Of a DNA stretch of 34,678 bases, positions 1-7,266 are shown piece by piece (the first letter of the stretch is position 1; every line of letters begins with the position of its first letter). The DNA lies in NCBI GenBank assembly GCA_003862195.1, contig QOUO01000019.1, forward strand, positions 1 through 34,678, written 5' to 3'. Source of the DNA: Coriobacteriaceae bacterium. GTDB lineage: Bacteria; Actinomycetota; Coriobacteriia; Coriobacteriales; Atopobiaceae. The notes under the pieces are model-generated. The model saw nothing but the letters and a program-made list of their open reading frames with translations, did not search any database and had not been told where the DNA came from. The translations under genes and the position numbers were made by a program.

Positions 1-40
1 GGAGCGTGACGTTCTTCTCGCCCGCGTGCGCCGTGTGTGC

Positions 41-46
41 TATCCT
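41..46 (+). promoter_or_regulatory. Putative -10 box of the pheST leader promoter
   Basis: TATCCT lies just upstream of the T-box leader and would start transcription near position 52. No convincing -35 hexamer stands 16-18 bases upstream. A TTCTCG sequence ends 20 bases upstream, and the same TTCTCG-N20-TANNNT arrangement recurs at 4054-4085. The role is inferred from position. Confidence 0.35.
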
Positions 47-51
47 CACGC

Positions 52-312
52 ACAGGCAATGACGGAGAGGTTCGCCCGTCGCGTGCCCGCGGACAGAGAG
101 GGAGCCCACCGGCTGAGAGGCTCCCACGGGGGTTGACGAGCGAAGTTCACTCCACCAGCCGCGACCTTAACGCCGCTTGGCAAGTAGGGAAGCCGTCCGC
201 CCCACGGAACGGGGCTCAACGAGTGGGTGCTCGCGAGAGACAACGTGAACGCCAATCAAGGTGGTACCGCGGATAACTCCGTCCTTGAGCCATGTGCTCG
301 GGACGGTTTTTT
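52..312 (+). promoter_or_regulatory. T-box leader (tRNA-Phe sensing) of pheST
   Basis: This is a T-box transcription antitermination leader. Stem I contains the AG-rich bulge region and terminal loop arms (around 96-125), then GAA-GTTC-ACTC, which carries the specifier codon TTC (146-148) for phenylalanine. The conserved T-box word AAGGTGGTACCGCGG lies at 258-272, and its UGGU (262-265) complements an uncharged tRNA ending in ACCA. The terminator is CCGTCC (279-284) paired with GGACGG (301-306), then six T (307-312). Uncharged tRNA-Phe should stabilise the antiterminator and let transcription continue into pheS. The boundaries of stem I are approximate. Confidence 0.92.
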
Positions 313-333
313 GTTTTGAAGGGGGATTTCTGA

Positions 334-1401
334 ATGTCGATGTCCGAAGAGCTGAACGCCATCCAGGACAGGGTCCAGGAGGCGCTCCAGAACGCGCACA
401 GCATTGACGAGCTCGAGAAGATCCGCGTCGCGGCGCTGGGCAGGAAGGGCTCGCTCACCGCGATCATGCACATGATGGGCAAGGTCCCGCCCGAGGAGCG
501 CCCGGCCATGGGCAAGCTCGCCAACACGGTGCGCGCCAACGTGGACGCGGCCATCAAGCAGGCGCGCACGGAGCTCGCCAAGAGGGCGCTGGACGAGAAG
601 ATCAGCGCCGAGGCCGCGGACGTCACGCTGCCGGGACGCCGCCTCTCGCCGGGCACGCAGCACCTCATCAACCAGATCCGCGAGGAGATCGAGGACATCT
701 TCTGCGGCATGGGCTACACCGTGGAGGACGGTCCCTTCGTGGAGACCACCTACTACAACTTCACGGCGCTCAACGCCCCTGAGGACCACCCCAGCCGCTC
801 CGCCAAGGACACGTTCTACGTGGTGGACAACGCCCCCGAGGGCAAGGAGAAGCACGTCCTGGGCGAGTCGGACGTCCTCCTGCGCACCCAGACCTCCGGC
901 GTGCAGGTCCACACGATGGAGCAGAAGAAGCCGCCCATCTACATGATCTGCCCGGGTACCGTCTTCCGCCCCGACACGGCCGACGCCAACCACCTGCCCC
1001 AGTTCACGCAGGTCGAGGGCCTCGTCGTGGACGAGGGCATCACGTTTGGCGACCTCAAGGGCACGCTCGACTACTTCACGCGCGAGATCTTTGGCAAGGA
1101 CCGCGCCACGCGCTACCGCCCGCACTTCTTCCCGTTCACGGAGCCGAGCTGCGAGGTCGACGTGAGCTGCGGCGTCTGCGGCGGCAAGGGCTGTCGCTTC
1201 TGCAAGAACACGGGCTGGCTCGAGATCCTGGGCTGCGGAATGGTCGACCCCAACGTCTTCCGCTACTGCGGCATCGACCCCGAGAAGTACTCCGGCTTCG
1301 CCTTCGGCATCGGCGTCGAGCGCGTCGCGGCACTGCGCTACGACCTGCCCGACCTGCGCATGCTCATGACCGGCGACATGCGCTTCCTCAGGCAGTTCTA
1401 G
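334..1401 (+). CDS. pheS: Phenylalanine--tRNA ligase alpha subunit
   Basis: The catalytic subunit of the (alpha-beta)2 phenylalanyl-tRNA synthetase charges tRNA-Phe with phenylalanine using ATP in the cytoplasm. The 355-residue protein has the usual length. An N-terminal helical tRNA-binding region (about 1-90) is followed by the class II catalytic core. Motif 2 contains FRPDTADANHLPQFTQ and motif 3 contains GFAFGIGVERVAALRY. A small cysteine cluster (CGVCGGKGCRFC) near residue 275 is typical of many bacterial PheS proteins. The start at ATG 334 follows a GGGGG Shine-Dalgarno run near 321; an in-frame ATG 6 bases later is an alternative. It is controlled by the T-box leader and co-transcribed with pheT. 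Confidence 0.97.
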   Translation: MSMSEELNAIQDRVQEALQNAHSIDELEKIRVAALGRKGSLTAIMHMMGKVPPEERPAMGKLANTVRANVDAAIKQARTELAKRALDEKISAEAADVTLPGRRLSPGTQHLINQIREEIEDIFCGMGYTVEDGPFVETTYYNFTALNAPEDHPSRSAKDTFYVVDNAPEGKEKHVLGESDVLLRTQTSGVQVHTMEQKKPPIYMICPGTVFRPDTADANHLPQFTQVEGLVVDEGITFGDLKGTLDYFTREIFGKDRATRYRPHFFPFTEPSCEVDVSCGVCGGKGCRFCKNTGWLEILGCGMVDPNVFRYCGIDPEKYSGFAFGIGVERVAALRYDLPDLRMLMTGDMRFLRQF

Positions 1402-1473
1402 CGGGCGCGCCCGCCGGGGCGCAAAAGACTACGAGCGGGGACGCCAGGTCCCCTGTGTGGAAAGGCAACAAGC

Positions 1474-3945
1474 ATGCGTGTCTCTTATGAGTGGCTCAAG
1501 TCCATGGTCGACGTGCCGGAGGACCCCCAGGACCTCGTGCACGAGTTCATCCGAACCGGCACCGAGGTCGAGGCCGTGGAGCGCGTCGGCGCGGACATCA
1601 CCAACGTCGTGACCTCCCAGGTGCTGGAGAAGGTCCCGCACCCGGACTCCGACCACATGTACGTCTGCAAGATGGACGTGGGCAAGTACAACGTGGACGA
1701 GAAGGGCGAGCCCTGTCCGCTGCAGGTGGTCTGCGGCGCCCAGAACTTCGAGGTGGGCGACAAGACCGTCACGGCGCTCGTGGGCGCGACGCTGCCCGGC
1801 GACGTCAAGATCAAGAAGGGTCGCCTGCGCGGTGTCGACTCCTATGGCATGAACTGCTCGAGCCGCGAGCTCGGGCTCGACAACGACCACTCCGGCATCA
1901 TGATTCTGCCCAAGGACGCGCCGGTGGGCGTCGACTTCCTCGAGTGGAAGGGCCTCACGGACACCGTGATCGACTGCGAGATTACGCCCAACCGCCCCGA
2001 CTGCCTTTCCATGTGCGGCATGGCGGTCGAGGTATCGGCCATGCTCGACGAGGACACCCACATCGAGCTCCCCAAGATCCAGCACGAGGACGCCTCCGCC
2101 GGCCGCTCGGCCGACCTGGTGGACGTCACGATCGACGACCCGAGCCTCTGCGGCCGCTACACGGCCCGCGTCGTGCGCGGCGTCAAGATCGGCCCGAGCC
2201 CCGAGTGGCTCGCCCGCCGCGTGATCGCCTGCGGCGCCCGTCCCATCAACAACGTCGTCGACGTCACCAACTACGTCATGTTCCTCACGGGCCAGCCCCT
2301 GCACGCCTTCGACCTCGGCAAGCTGGGCGAGCGCGACGGCAAGCGCCACATCGTGGTGCGCGCCGCGCACGACGGCGAGAAGCTCACGACCCTCGACGGC
2401 CAGGAGCGCACGCTCACGACCGACATGGCGGTCATCACGGACGACGGCGCGACCCCCGTGGCGCTCGCCGGCGTCATGGGCGGCCTCAACTCCGAGATCG
2501 ACGAGAACACGGTGGACGTCCTTCTCGAGAGCGCCGTGTTCGACAGCGGCCACGTCAGCCGCACGAGCCGCAACCTCGACCTCATGAGCGAGGCCTCCAT
2601 CCGCTACGAGCGCCAGGTCGACGGCGCCGCGTGCGCCACGGTGAGCGACGTGGCAGCAGCCCTCTTCGAGCAGTGCTGCGGCGCCACGGTGTGCGAGGGC
2701 ATGGTCGACGTCTACCCGGCGCCCGTGCCCGCACCCCAGATGGACCTGCGCCCCGACCGCGTCCGCGCGCTCTGCGGTGCCCCCATCACGACCGAGTTCA
2801 TGGCGGAGCGCCTCGAGCGCCTCGGCTGCACGGTCGAGCGCGGCGCGGACGAGCACGCCCCCATGCACGTCGTCGCACCCACGAACCGTCCCGACCTCAC
2901 GCGCGAGATCGACCTCGTGGAGGAGGTCCTCAGGCTCTGGGGCGAGGGCGACGTCGAGCCCACGCTCCCCGCGGCAAGGAACCACGCCGGTGGCCTCACC
3001 GTCGAGCAGCAGCGCATCCGCAAGATCGGTCAGGTGCTGCGCGCGAGCGGCCTCTGCGAGACCTCCACGTACAACTTCGCGGACCCCAGGGACCTCGAGC
3101 GTCTCGGCATGAGCGAGGAGGGTCGCGGCATCCCCGTGCAAATCATGCGCCCTCTCGTGGCCGACCAGTCCCAGATGCGCCGTGACATGATTCCGGGACT
3201 CCTGCGCTCCGTGGCCTACAACCTCGACCACGGCGTGCAGAACGTCCACCTGTACGAGATCGGCCGCGTCTTCTTCGGGCACGAGCACAAGAGCCAGCCG
3301 GACGAGCCCAGCTACGTCGCCGGCGTCATGTGCGGCTCCTGGGATGACGACCAGTGGAACCGCAAGTACCCCAAGCTCGACTTCTTCGACGCAAAGGGCG
3401 TGGTCGAGAACCTGCTCGATGCGCTGCGCATCACCAAGGTGCGTTTCAAGGCGGCCGACCCCGAGCGCTACGGCTGGCTGCAGCCGGGCCGCGCGGCCGA
3501 GGTCCTGGCTCAGGGTGAGCTCCTGGGCTGGGTGGGCAACATCCACCCCGAGAGCCTCAAAAACTTCGACCTCGACGTCCCCGTCGTGGCCTTCGAGCTC
3601 TCCGTCCAGGCGCTCCTGCGCCTCGCCAAGCGCGAGCTCCCGTACGAGGAGGTGCCGACGCTGCCCGGCGTCTCCATCGACCTCGCGCTCGTGGTGGACG
3701 AGTCCATGACCGCGGAGCAGGTGATCCAGCGCATCCAGAGCGCCGGCGGCAAGCTGCTCGCGGACGTGCGCCTCTTCGACGTGTACCGCGACGCCAAGCG
3801 CGTGGGCGAGGGCAAGAAGTCCCTGGCCTTCTCGCTCACGTACCGTGCGGCCGACCACACCCTCACCTCCGAGGAGGTCGAGAAGGCCCACAACAAGCTC
3901 CTGACCAAGGTCATGAAGTCGACGGGCGGCGAGGTCCGCAGCTAG
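1474..3945 (+). CDS. pheT: Phenylalanine--tRNA ligase beta subunit
   Basis: The beta subunit carries the editing site, which removes tyrosine mischarged on tRNA-Phe, and tRNA-binding domains. The 823-residue protein has the full domain set: an EMAP-type tRNA-binding domain at about 40-150 (HPDSDHMYVCK, then SYGMNCSSRELGL), the B3/B4 editing domain at about 210-390, B5 at about 415-485, the catalytic-like core, and a C-terminal FDX-ACB anticodon-binding domain from about 724 to the end. It starts 72 bases after pheS, with GGAAAGG upstream of ATG 1474, and no terminator or promoter is evident between them, so it is read from the same T-box transcript. Confidence 0.97.
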   Translation: MRVSYEWLKSMVDVPEDPQDLVHEFIRTGTEVEAVERVGADITNVVTSQVLEKVPHPDSDHMYVCKMDVGKYNVDEKGEPCPLQVVCGAQNFEVGDKTVTALVGATLPGDVKIKKGRLRGVDSYGMNCSSRELGLDNDHSGIMILPKDAPVGVDFLEWKGLTDTVIDCEITPNRPDCLSMCGMAVEVSAMLDEDTHIELPKIQHEDASAGRSADLVDVTIDDPSLCGRYTARVVRGVKIGPSPEWLARRVIACGARPINNVVDVTNYVMFLTGQPLHAFDLGKLGERDGKRHIVVRAAHDGEKLTTLDGQERTLTTDMAVITDDGATPVALAGVMGGLNSEIDENTVDVLLESAVFDSGHVSRTSRNLDLMSEASIRYERQVDGAACATVSDVAAALFEQCCGATVCEGMVDVYPAPVPAPQMDLRPDRVRALCGAPITTEFMAERLERLGCTVERGADEHAPMHVVAPTNRPDLTREIDLVEEVLRLWGEGDVEPTLPAARNHAGGLTVEQQRIRKIGQVLRASGLCETSTYNFADPRDLERLGMSEEGRGIPVQIMRPLVADQSQMRRDMIPGLLRSVAYNLDHGVQNVHLYEIGRVFFGHEHKSQPDEPSYVAGVMCGSWDDDQWNRKYPKLDFFDAKGVVENLLDALRITKVRFKAADPERYGWLQPGRAAEVLAQGELLGWVGNIHPESLKNFDLDVPVVAFELSVQALLRLAKRELPYEEVPTLPGVSIDLALVVDESMTAEQVIQRIQSAGGKLLADVRLFDVYRDAKRVGEGKKSLAFSLTYRAADHTLTSEEVEKAHNKLLTKVMKSTGGEVRS

Positions 3946-3958
3946 ATCGCGTAACTCC

Positions 3959-3992
3959 GGCACCCCACGGGACGCAGGCCCCGCGGGGTGCC
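3959..3992 (+). terminator. Hairpin after pheT
   Basis: GGCACCCC (3959-3966) pairs with GGGGTGCC (3985-3992), and the inner CGGG (3968-3971) pairs with CCCG (3980-3983). It sits 13 bases after the pheT stop. There is no T-run after it, so it may be a weak or Rho-assisted terminator. Confidence 0.5.
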
Positions 3993-4053
3993 CTCGTGTG
4001 CGGAGGGCGGGGCGTCGTTCCCGGGATGCCGTTTTGACGCGGAACGGTCGCGC

Positions 4054-4085
4054 TTCTCGCCCGCCGCATGACGTCTTGTTAGAAT
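4054..4085 (+). promoter_or_regulatory. Promoter-like sequence, possibly giving a leaderless transcript
   Basis: TAGAAT (4080-4085) is a good -10 box ending 7 bases before the most likely start codon, ATG 4093. TTCTCG (4054-4059) lies 20 bases upstream of it. No Shine-Dalgarno sequence precedes ATG 4093. Transcription would therefore begin at or next to the start codon. Confidence 0.45.
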
Positions 4086-4092
4086 GGTCCTT

Positions 4093-4806
4093 ATGCCAAG
4101 TTGGAACATACATATCGCCCATGTGGAGCGCCTGCTTGCGCGCGACGGTGCCGAGGCGCTGGGCGTCCGGGACCCCAACGCGTTCCTCTTTGGGAACCTG
4201 GTACCGGACATCTACGTGGGCTACCTCGTGAGCCCCATCACCAAGAAGATCCCGTACCGGACGACCCACTTTGCGGACCCGGCCTACGTGCCGCAGCCCG
4301 CGTACTGGGAGTTCTGGGAGAGGTACGCGCGCCCCTCGGCCGACGCCGCCGGGCGGGTGTCCGACGTGGTGCTGGGCGCGTGGATGCACCTCCTTGCGGA
4401 CAACGTGTACAACGCGCACAACAACCGCTACATCGCGGAGCGCGGCATCGCCCCGGGGGAGGAGACGCGCAAGCGCAAGCAGGCGGACTTCGCGCTGTTT
4501 GGCAGGACGCTGGACATCTCCACGCAGCTGCACGCGGACGACGCGCTGCTGGCGCAGGCGGCGGCGTTTCCGCAGTACGCCATCGCGGAGCCGGACGCCC
4601 GCGCGACCGTGGCGGTCGCGAACGACGTCGTGCGCGACAACCGCCGCGAGCACGTCACGGGCACGCCGGACTACTGCATGCTGAGCGCGGAGTTCTTCTC
4701 GTCCACGTTCGAGCGCGTCTGCTATCTTATGGAGCGGAACCTGAAGGCGTACGCACGGCACGGCGCCCTTTGGTGCGGAGACTTTGGAAGCGACGGCAAC
4801 GCCTAG
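4093..4806 (+). CDS. Zinc-dependent phospholipase C family protein
   Basis: The 237-residue protein resembles the bacterial zinc-dependent phospholipase C-like family. The N-terminus has WNIHIAHV, then FGNLVPDIY, a later GAWMHLLADNVYNAHNN with His and Asp ligands, and many tryptophans and histidines. In this family such residues bind metal ions; the substrate is unknown here. There is no signal peptide, so it is probably cytoplasmic, unlike secreted clostridial phospholipases. ATG 4093 was chosen over ATG 4084 because it gives the conserved MPSWNIHI start and matches the leaderless promoter. The gene stands alone between pheT and the GntR regulator. Fold assignment is fairly sure; enzymatic activity is inferred. 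Confidence 0.7.
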   Translation: MPSWNIHIAHVERLLARDGAEALGVRDPNAFLFGNLVPDIYVGYLVSPITKKIPYRTTHFADPAYVPQPAYWEFWERYARPSADAAGRVSDVVLGAWMHLLADNVYNAHNNRYIAERGIAPGEETRKRKQADFALFGRTLDISTQLHADDALLAQAAAFPQYAIAEPDARATVAVANDVVRDNRREHVTGTPDYCMLSAEFFSSTFERVCYLMERNLKAYARHGALWCGDFGSDGNA

Positions 4807-4835
4807 CGTCGCAAACCACTGGAACAATAGCGGAA

Positions 4836-4871
4836 GGTGCGGCACGGGCCGGGGAGCTTGGGTGCGGCACG
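4836..4871. repeat. Two 11-base direct repeats upstream of the GntR gene
   Basis: GGTGCGGCACG occurs at 4836-4846 and again at 4861-4871, 25 bases apart, just before the regulator's start codon at 4885. Position would suit an autoregulatory operator, but GntR sites are usually inverted repeats, so this is speculative. Confidence 0.4.
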
Positions 4872-4884
4872 AAAGGATGGCCTA

Positions 4885-5622
4885 ATGCCCAGGTTCGACA
4901 AGTCCGACGGAGAGCTGCTCTACGTCCAGGTGTCAGACTACGTGCGCGAGAAGATCTACTCCAAGGACTGGGGCGTGGACGAGCCCATCCCGTCCGAGCA
5001 CGAGCTGATGGACATGCTCCACCTCTCGCGTGGCACCGTGCAGAAGGGCATCAGGCAGCTGGTGGACGAGGGGCTCCTCGTGCAGCAGCGCGGCCGCGGC
5101 ACCTTTGTGGTGCAGCCCGTGATGGCACGCCCCAGCAGCAACAGGCTGCTCTCGTTTGGCGAGTCCATGAGCGCACAGGGTATAAACTACATCACGAGGG
5201 TCGTCAGGTGCGAGGAGCGCAAGGCCGGCCCGCTGTGCGCGAACAACCTGCAGATCGAGGAGGGCGAGAAGTACCTGTACCTCTGCCGCGTGCGCTACGT
5301 GAGCCATCGCGCCGTCATGTTCATAGAGAGCCACCTCAACCTGGGCGTGTGCCCGGGGCTCGAGAAGTGCGACTTCGAGCACGAGGCGCTGTTCGCGGCG
5401 GTGGAGCGCACGAGCGGGCACGAGATCGGCCGCTCCGAGATGGTCTACACCGCCCGCACGGCCGGCAAGGTGCGCGGGGGCTACCTGGAGTGCGACGAGC
5501 ACGCGCCCGTGCTCGAGCTCGACCAGCTGGTGCGCCTCGACAACGGCGTCCCCTTCGAGTGGGGCAGCGTCTGGCTGCCCGCCAACAGGTGCGTCATCAG
5601 CAACGAGACGCACCGCGCGTGA
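4885..5622 (+). CDS. GntR family transcriptional regulator (HutC/UTRA type)
   Basis: The 245-residue protein has an N-terminal winged helix of the GntR family (about residues 10-75: YVREKIYSKDWG, IPSEHELMDMLHLSRGTVQKGIRQLVDEGLL, QRGRGTFV) and a C-terminal UTRA effector-binding domain (about 95-240). Members repress sugar or amino-acid genes until a phosphorylated sugar or similar ligand binds. ATG 4885 was chosen because GAAAGGA stands 8 bases upstream and the domain starts here. It lies 51 bases upstream of the GH13 enzyme on the same strand, so it probably controls that gene and itself. A TreR-like or maltose-linked role is plausible but not shown. Confidence 0.88.
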   Translation: MPRFDKSDGELLYVQVSDYVREKIYSKDWGVDEPIPSEHELMDMLHLSRGTVQKGIRQLVDEGLLVQQRGRGTFVVQPVMARPSSNRLLSFGESMSAQGINYITRVVRCEERKAGPLCANNLQIEEGEKYLYLCRVRYVSHRAVMFIESHLNLGVCPGLEKCDFEHEALFAAVERTSGHEIGRSEMVYTARTAGKVRGGYLECDEHAPVLELDQLVRLDNGVPFEWGSVWLPANRCVISNETHRA

Positions 5623-5673
5623 GGCCCGCGCCGCGGGCGTGAGTCCCGCGCGAAAACGTCATAGGGAGGCCTT

Positions 5674-7044
5674 ATGAGCTGGTACGAGGAATCTGTCGTA
5701 TATCAGGTCTATCCGCTGGGACTTCTGGGGGCGCCGTACCAGAACGACGGCACGAGCGAGCCGGTGCACCGGCTGCCGAGGCTCGTGGACGACGGCTGGA
5801 TCGACCACATGGTCAAGCTCGGCGCCACGTGCCTGCTGCTCAACCCCGTCTTCCAGAGCGAGTCGCACGGCTATGACACCGTGGACTACACGACGGTCGA
5901 CCGTCGTCTGGGCACCAACGAGGACCTGCGCCACGTGGTGGACGCATGCCACGAGGCCGGCGTCAAGGTCCTTCTCGACGGCGTCTTCAACCATGTGGGC
6001 CGCGGCTTCTGGGCGTTCCAGGACGTGCTCAAGAACCGCCAGGCCAGCCCGTACGCGGGGTGGTTCAACATCGACTGGGGCGCCAACAACCAGTACGACG
6101 ACGGCTTTGGCTACGACTGCTGGGAGGGCGTGCCGTTCCTGGTCAAGCTCAACCACGGCAACTTCGAGCTGAACGACTACATCGCCAAGGTCATCCGCGA
6201 CTGGGAGCAGGAGTTCGACATCGACGGCCTGCGCCTGGACGTGGCGTACTGCCTGGACCGCGGCTTTTTGGGCTACCTGCGCCGCATCGCCAACGAGCTC
6301 ACGGCCAAGCGCACGGAGCGCCTGGGCGAGAGGGACGGGAAGTTCGTCCTCGTGGGCGAGACCATGTTTGGCGACTACAACCAGTGGATGGGTGACGACC
6401 TCTGCGACTCCGTCACCAACTACGAGGCCTACAAGGGCCTGTGGAGCTCTGCCAACTCCGCCAACATGCACGAGATCGCCTACTCGCTGGAGCGCCAGAG
6501 CGGCTCGCACCCCTGGGACCTCTACACCGGCAGGCATCTGCTGAACTTCCTCGACAACCACGATGTGCCGCGCATCGCGACCAAGCTGGACGACAGGCGC
6601 CAGCTCAAGCCCCTGTACGGCCTGCTCTTTGGCATGGCCGGCGTCCCCAACGTCTACTACGGGAGCGAGTGGGGGATCGAGGGCGAGCAGCTCCCCGGCG
6701 ACCACGAGCTGCGTCCCGCGCTGGGCGCCCCGGAGTGGAACGACCTGACGGACTGGATCGCCGCGCTCGCCGCGTGCCGCAAGCCGGGCCATCCCGGCGC
6801 CGAGGCGCTTGCCTGGGGCGACTACGCGCAGGTGGCCGTGCAGCCCAAGCAGCTGCTGTTCCAGCGCCAGAGCGAGCACGAGCGGCTCTTCGTGGCCGTC
6901 AACATGGCTGACGAGCCCTACGTCTTCCACTTCGACGCGGGCTGCGGCAGGGCGACCGACGTGATTGACGGCTCGGATCACGACTTTGGTGGCGGCAGCG
7001 GGGTCGCGCCCTTCTCGGCCCACTTCTGGCTCTGCGAGAGGTAG
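5674..7044 (+). CDS. GH13 alpha-amylase family glycosidase
   Basis: A 456-residue (beta/alpha)8 barrel enzyme of the alpha-amylase family, acting on alpha-glucosidic bonds of maltodextrins or related sugars. The GH13 signatures are in order: DGVFNHVG (region I), GLRLDVAY with nucleophile Asp189 (region II), LVGETMFG with acid/base Glu229 (region III), and FLDNHD with Asp297 (region IV). No signal peptide is present, so it acts inside the cell on imported oligosaccharides. There is no N-terminal CBM34-type domain as found in neopullulanases. A strong AGGGAGG site precedes ATG 5674. The upstream GntR gene suggests substrate-inducible expression. Exact specificity (alpha-glucosidase, maltodextrin glucosidase or amylase) cannot be read from the sequence. 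Confidence 0.9.
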   Translation: MSWYEESVVYQVYPLGLLGAPYQNDGTSEPVHRLPRLVDDGWIDHMVKLGATCLLLNPVFQSESHGYDTVDYTTVDRRLGTNEDLRHVVDACHEAGVKVLLDGVFNHVGRGFWAFQDVLKNRQASPYAGWFNIDWGANNQYDDGFGYDCWEGVPFLVKLNHGNFELNDYIAKVIRDWEQEFDIDGLRLDVAYCLDRGFLGYLRRIANELTAKRTERLGERDGKFVLVGETMFGDYNQWMGDDLCDSVTNYEAYKGLWSSANSANMHEIAYSLERQSGSHPWDLYTGRHLLNFLDNHDVPRIATKLDDRRQLKPLYGLLFGMAGVPNVYYGSEWGIEGEQLPGDHELRPALGAPEWNDLTDWIAALAACRKPGHPGAEALAWGDYAQVAVQPKQLLFQRQSEHERLFVAVNMADEPYVFHFDAGCGRATDVIDGSDHDFGGGSGVAPFSAHFWLCER

Positions 7045-7113
7045 CGAGCGCCGCCTGCAGCCTGCCTGACAGCGTGGCCGGCAGCTTACGGTAAAGATAT
7101 CTGCGAGAAGAAC

Positions 7114-7143
7114 GTGGGGACGTGCCTTCGGGTGCGTCCCCAC
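7114..7143. terminator. Strong UUCG-capped hairpin between the amylase and pyk
   Basis: A 13-base-pair stem (7114-7126 with 7131-7143, two G-T pairs) closes on a TTCG tetraloop (7127-7130). It follows the amylase gene by 70 bases. The plus-strand tail (TTCGCG) is poor in T, while the minus-strand tail (GTTCTTCTC) is T-rich, so it may act on both strands. Confidence 0.7.
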
Positions 7144-7202
7144 TTCGCGTCGGGCATGGCTTGAGCATCCGCGTCACCCCTGCGAAAACGAGCGGGAAAG
7201 AA

Positions 7203-7232
7203 GAAGCCGCCCCGATCACTCGGGACGGCTTC
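7203..7232 (-). terminator. pyk: Rho-independent terminator of pyk
   Basis: GAAGCCG (7203-7209) pairs with CGGCTTC (7226-7232); an inner CCCGA/TCGGG stem closes on a TCAC loop, with one mismatch. On the minus strand the hairpin runs directly into TTCTTTCCC, a T-rich tail, 35 bases after the pyk stop. Confidence 0.8.
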
Positions 7233-7266
7233 CTGATGATGCCCGTGGCCGGTATGAGCTACTGGG

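Noticed and set aside
1429-4845. Very long minus-strand open frame opposite pheT
   Set aside because: It is the complement of pheT and the phospholipase-like gene; long antisense frames are expected in GC-rich coding DNA and the product has low-complexity Arg/Val/His/Asp-rich sequence without domains.
5624-5638. Short GC-only hairpin after the GntR gene
   Set aside because: Six base pairs, no T-run, and the next gene follows closely on the same strand; probably not a terminator.
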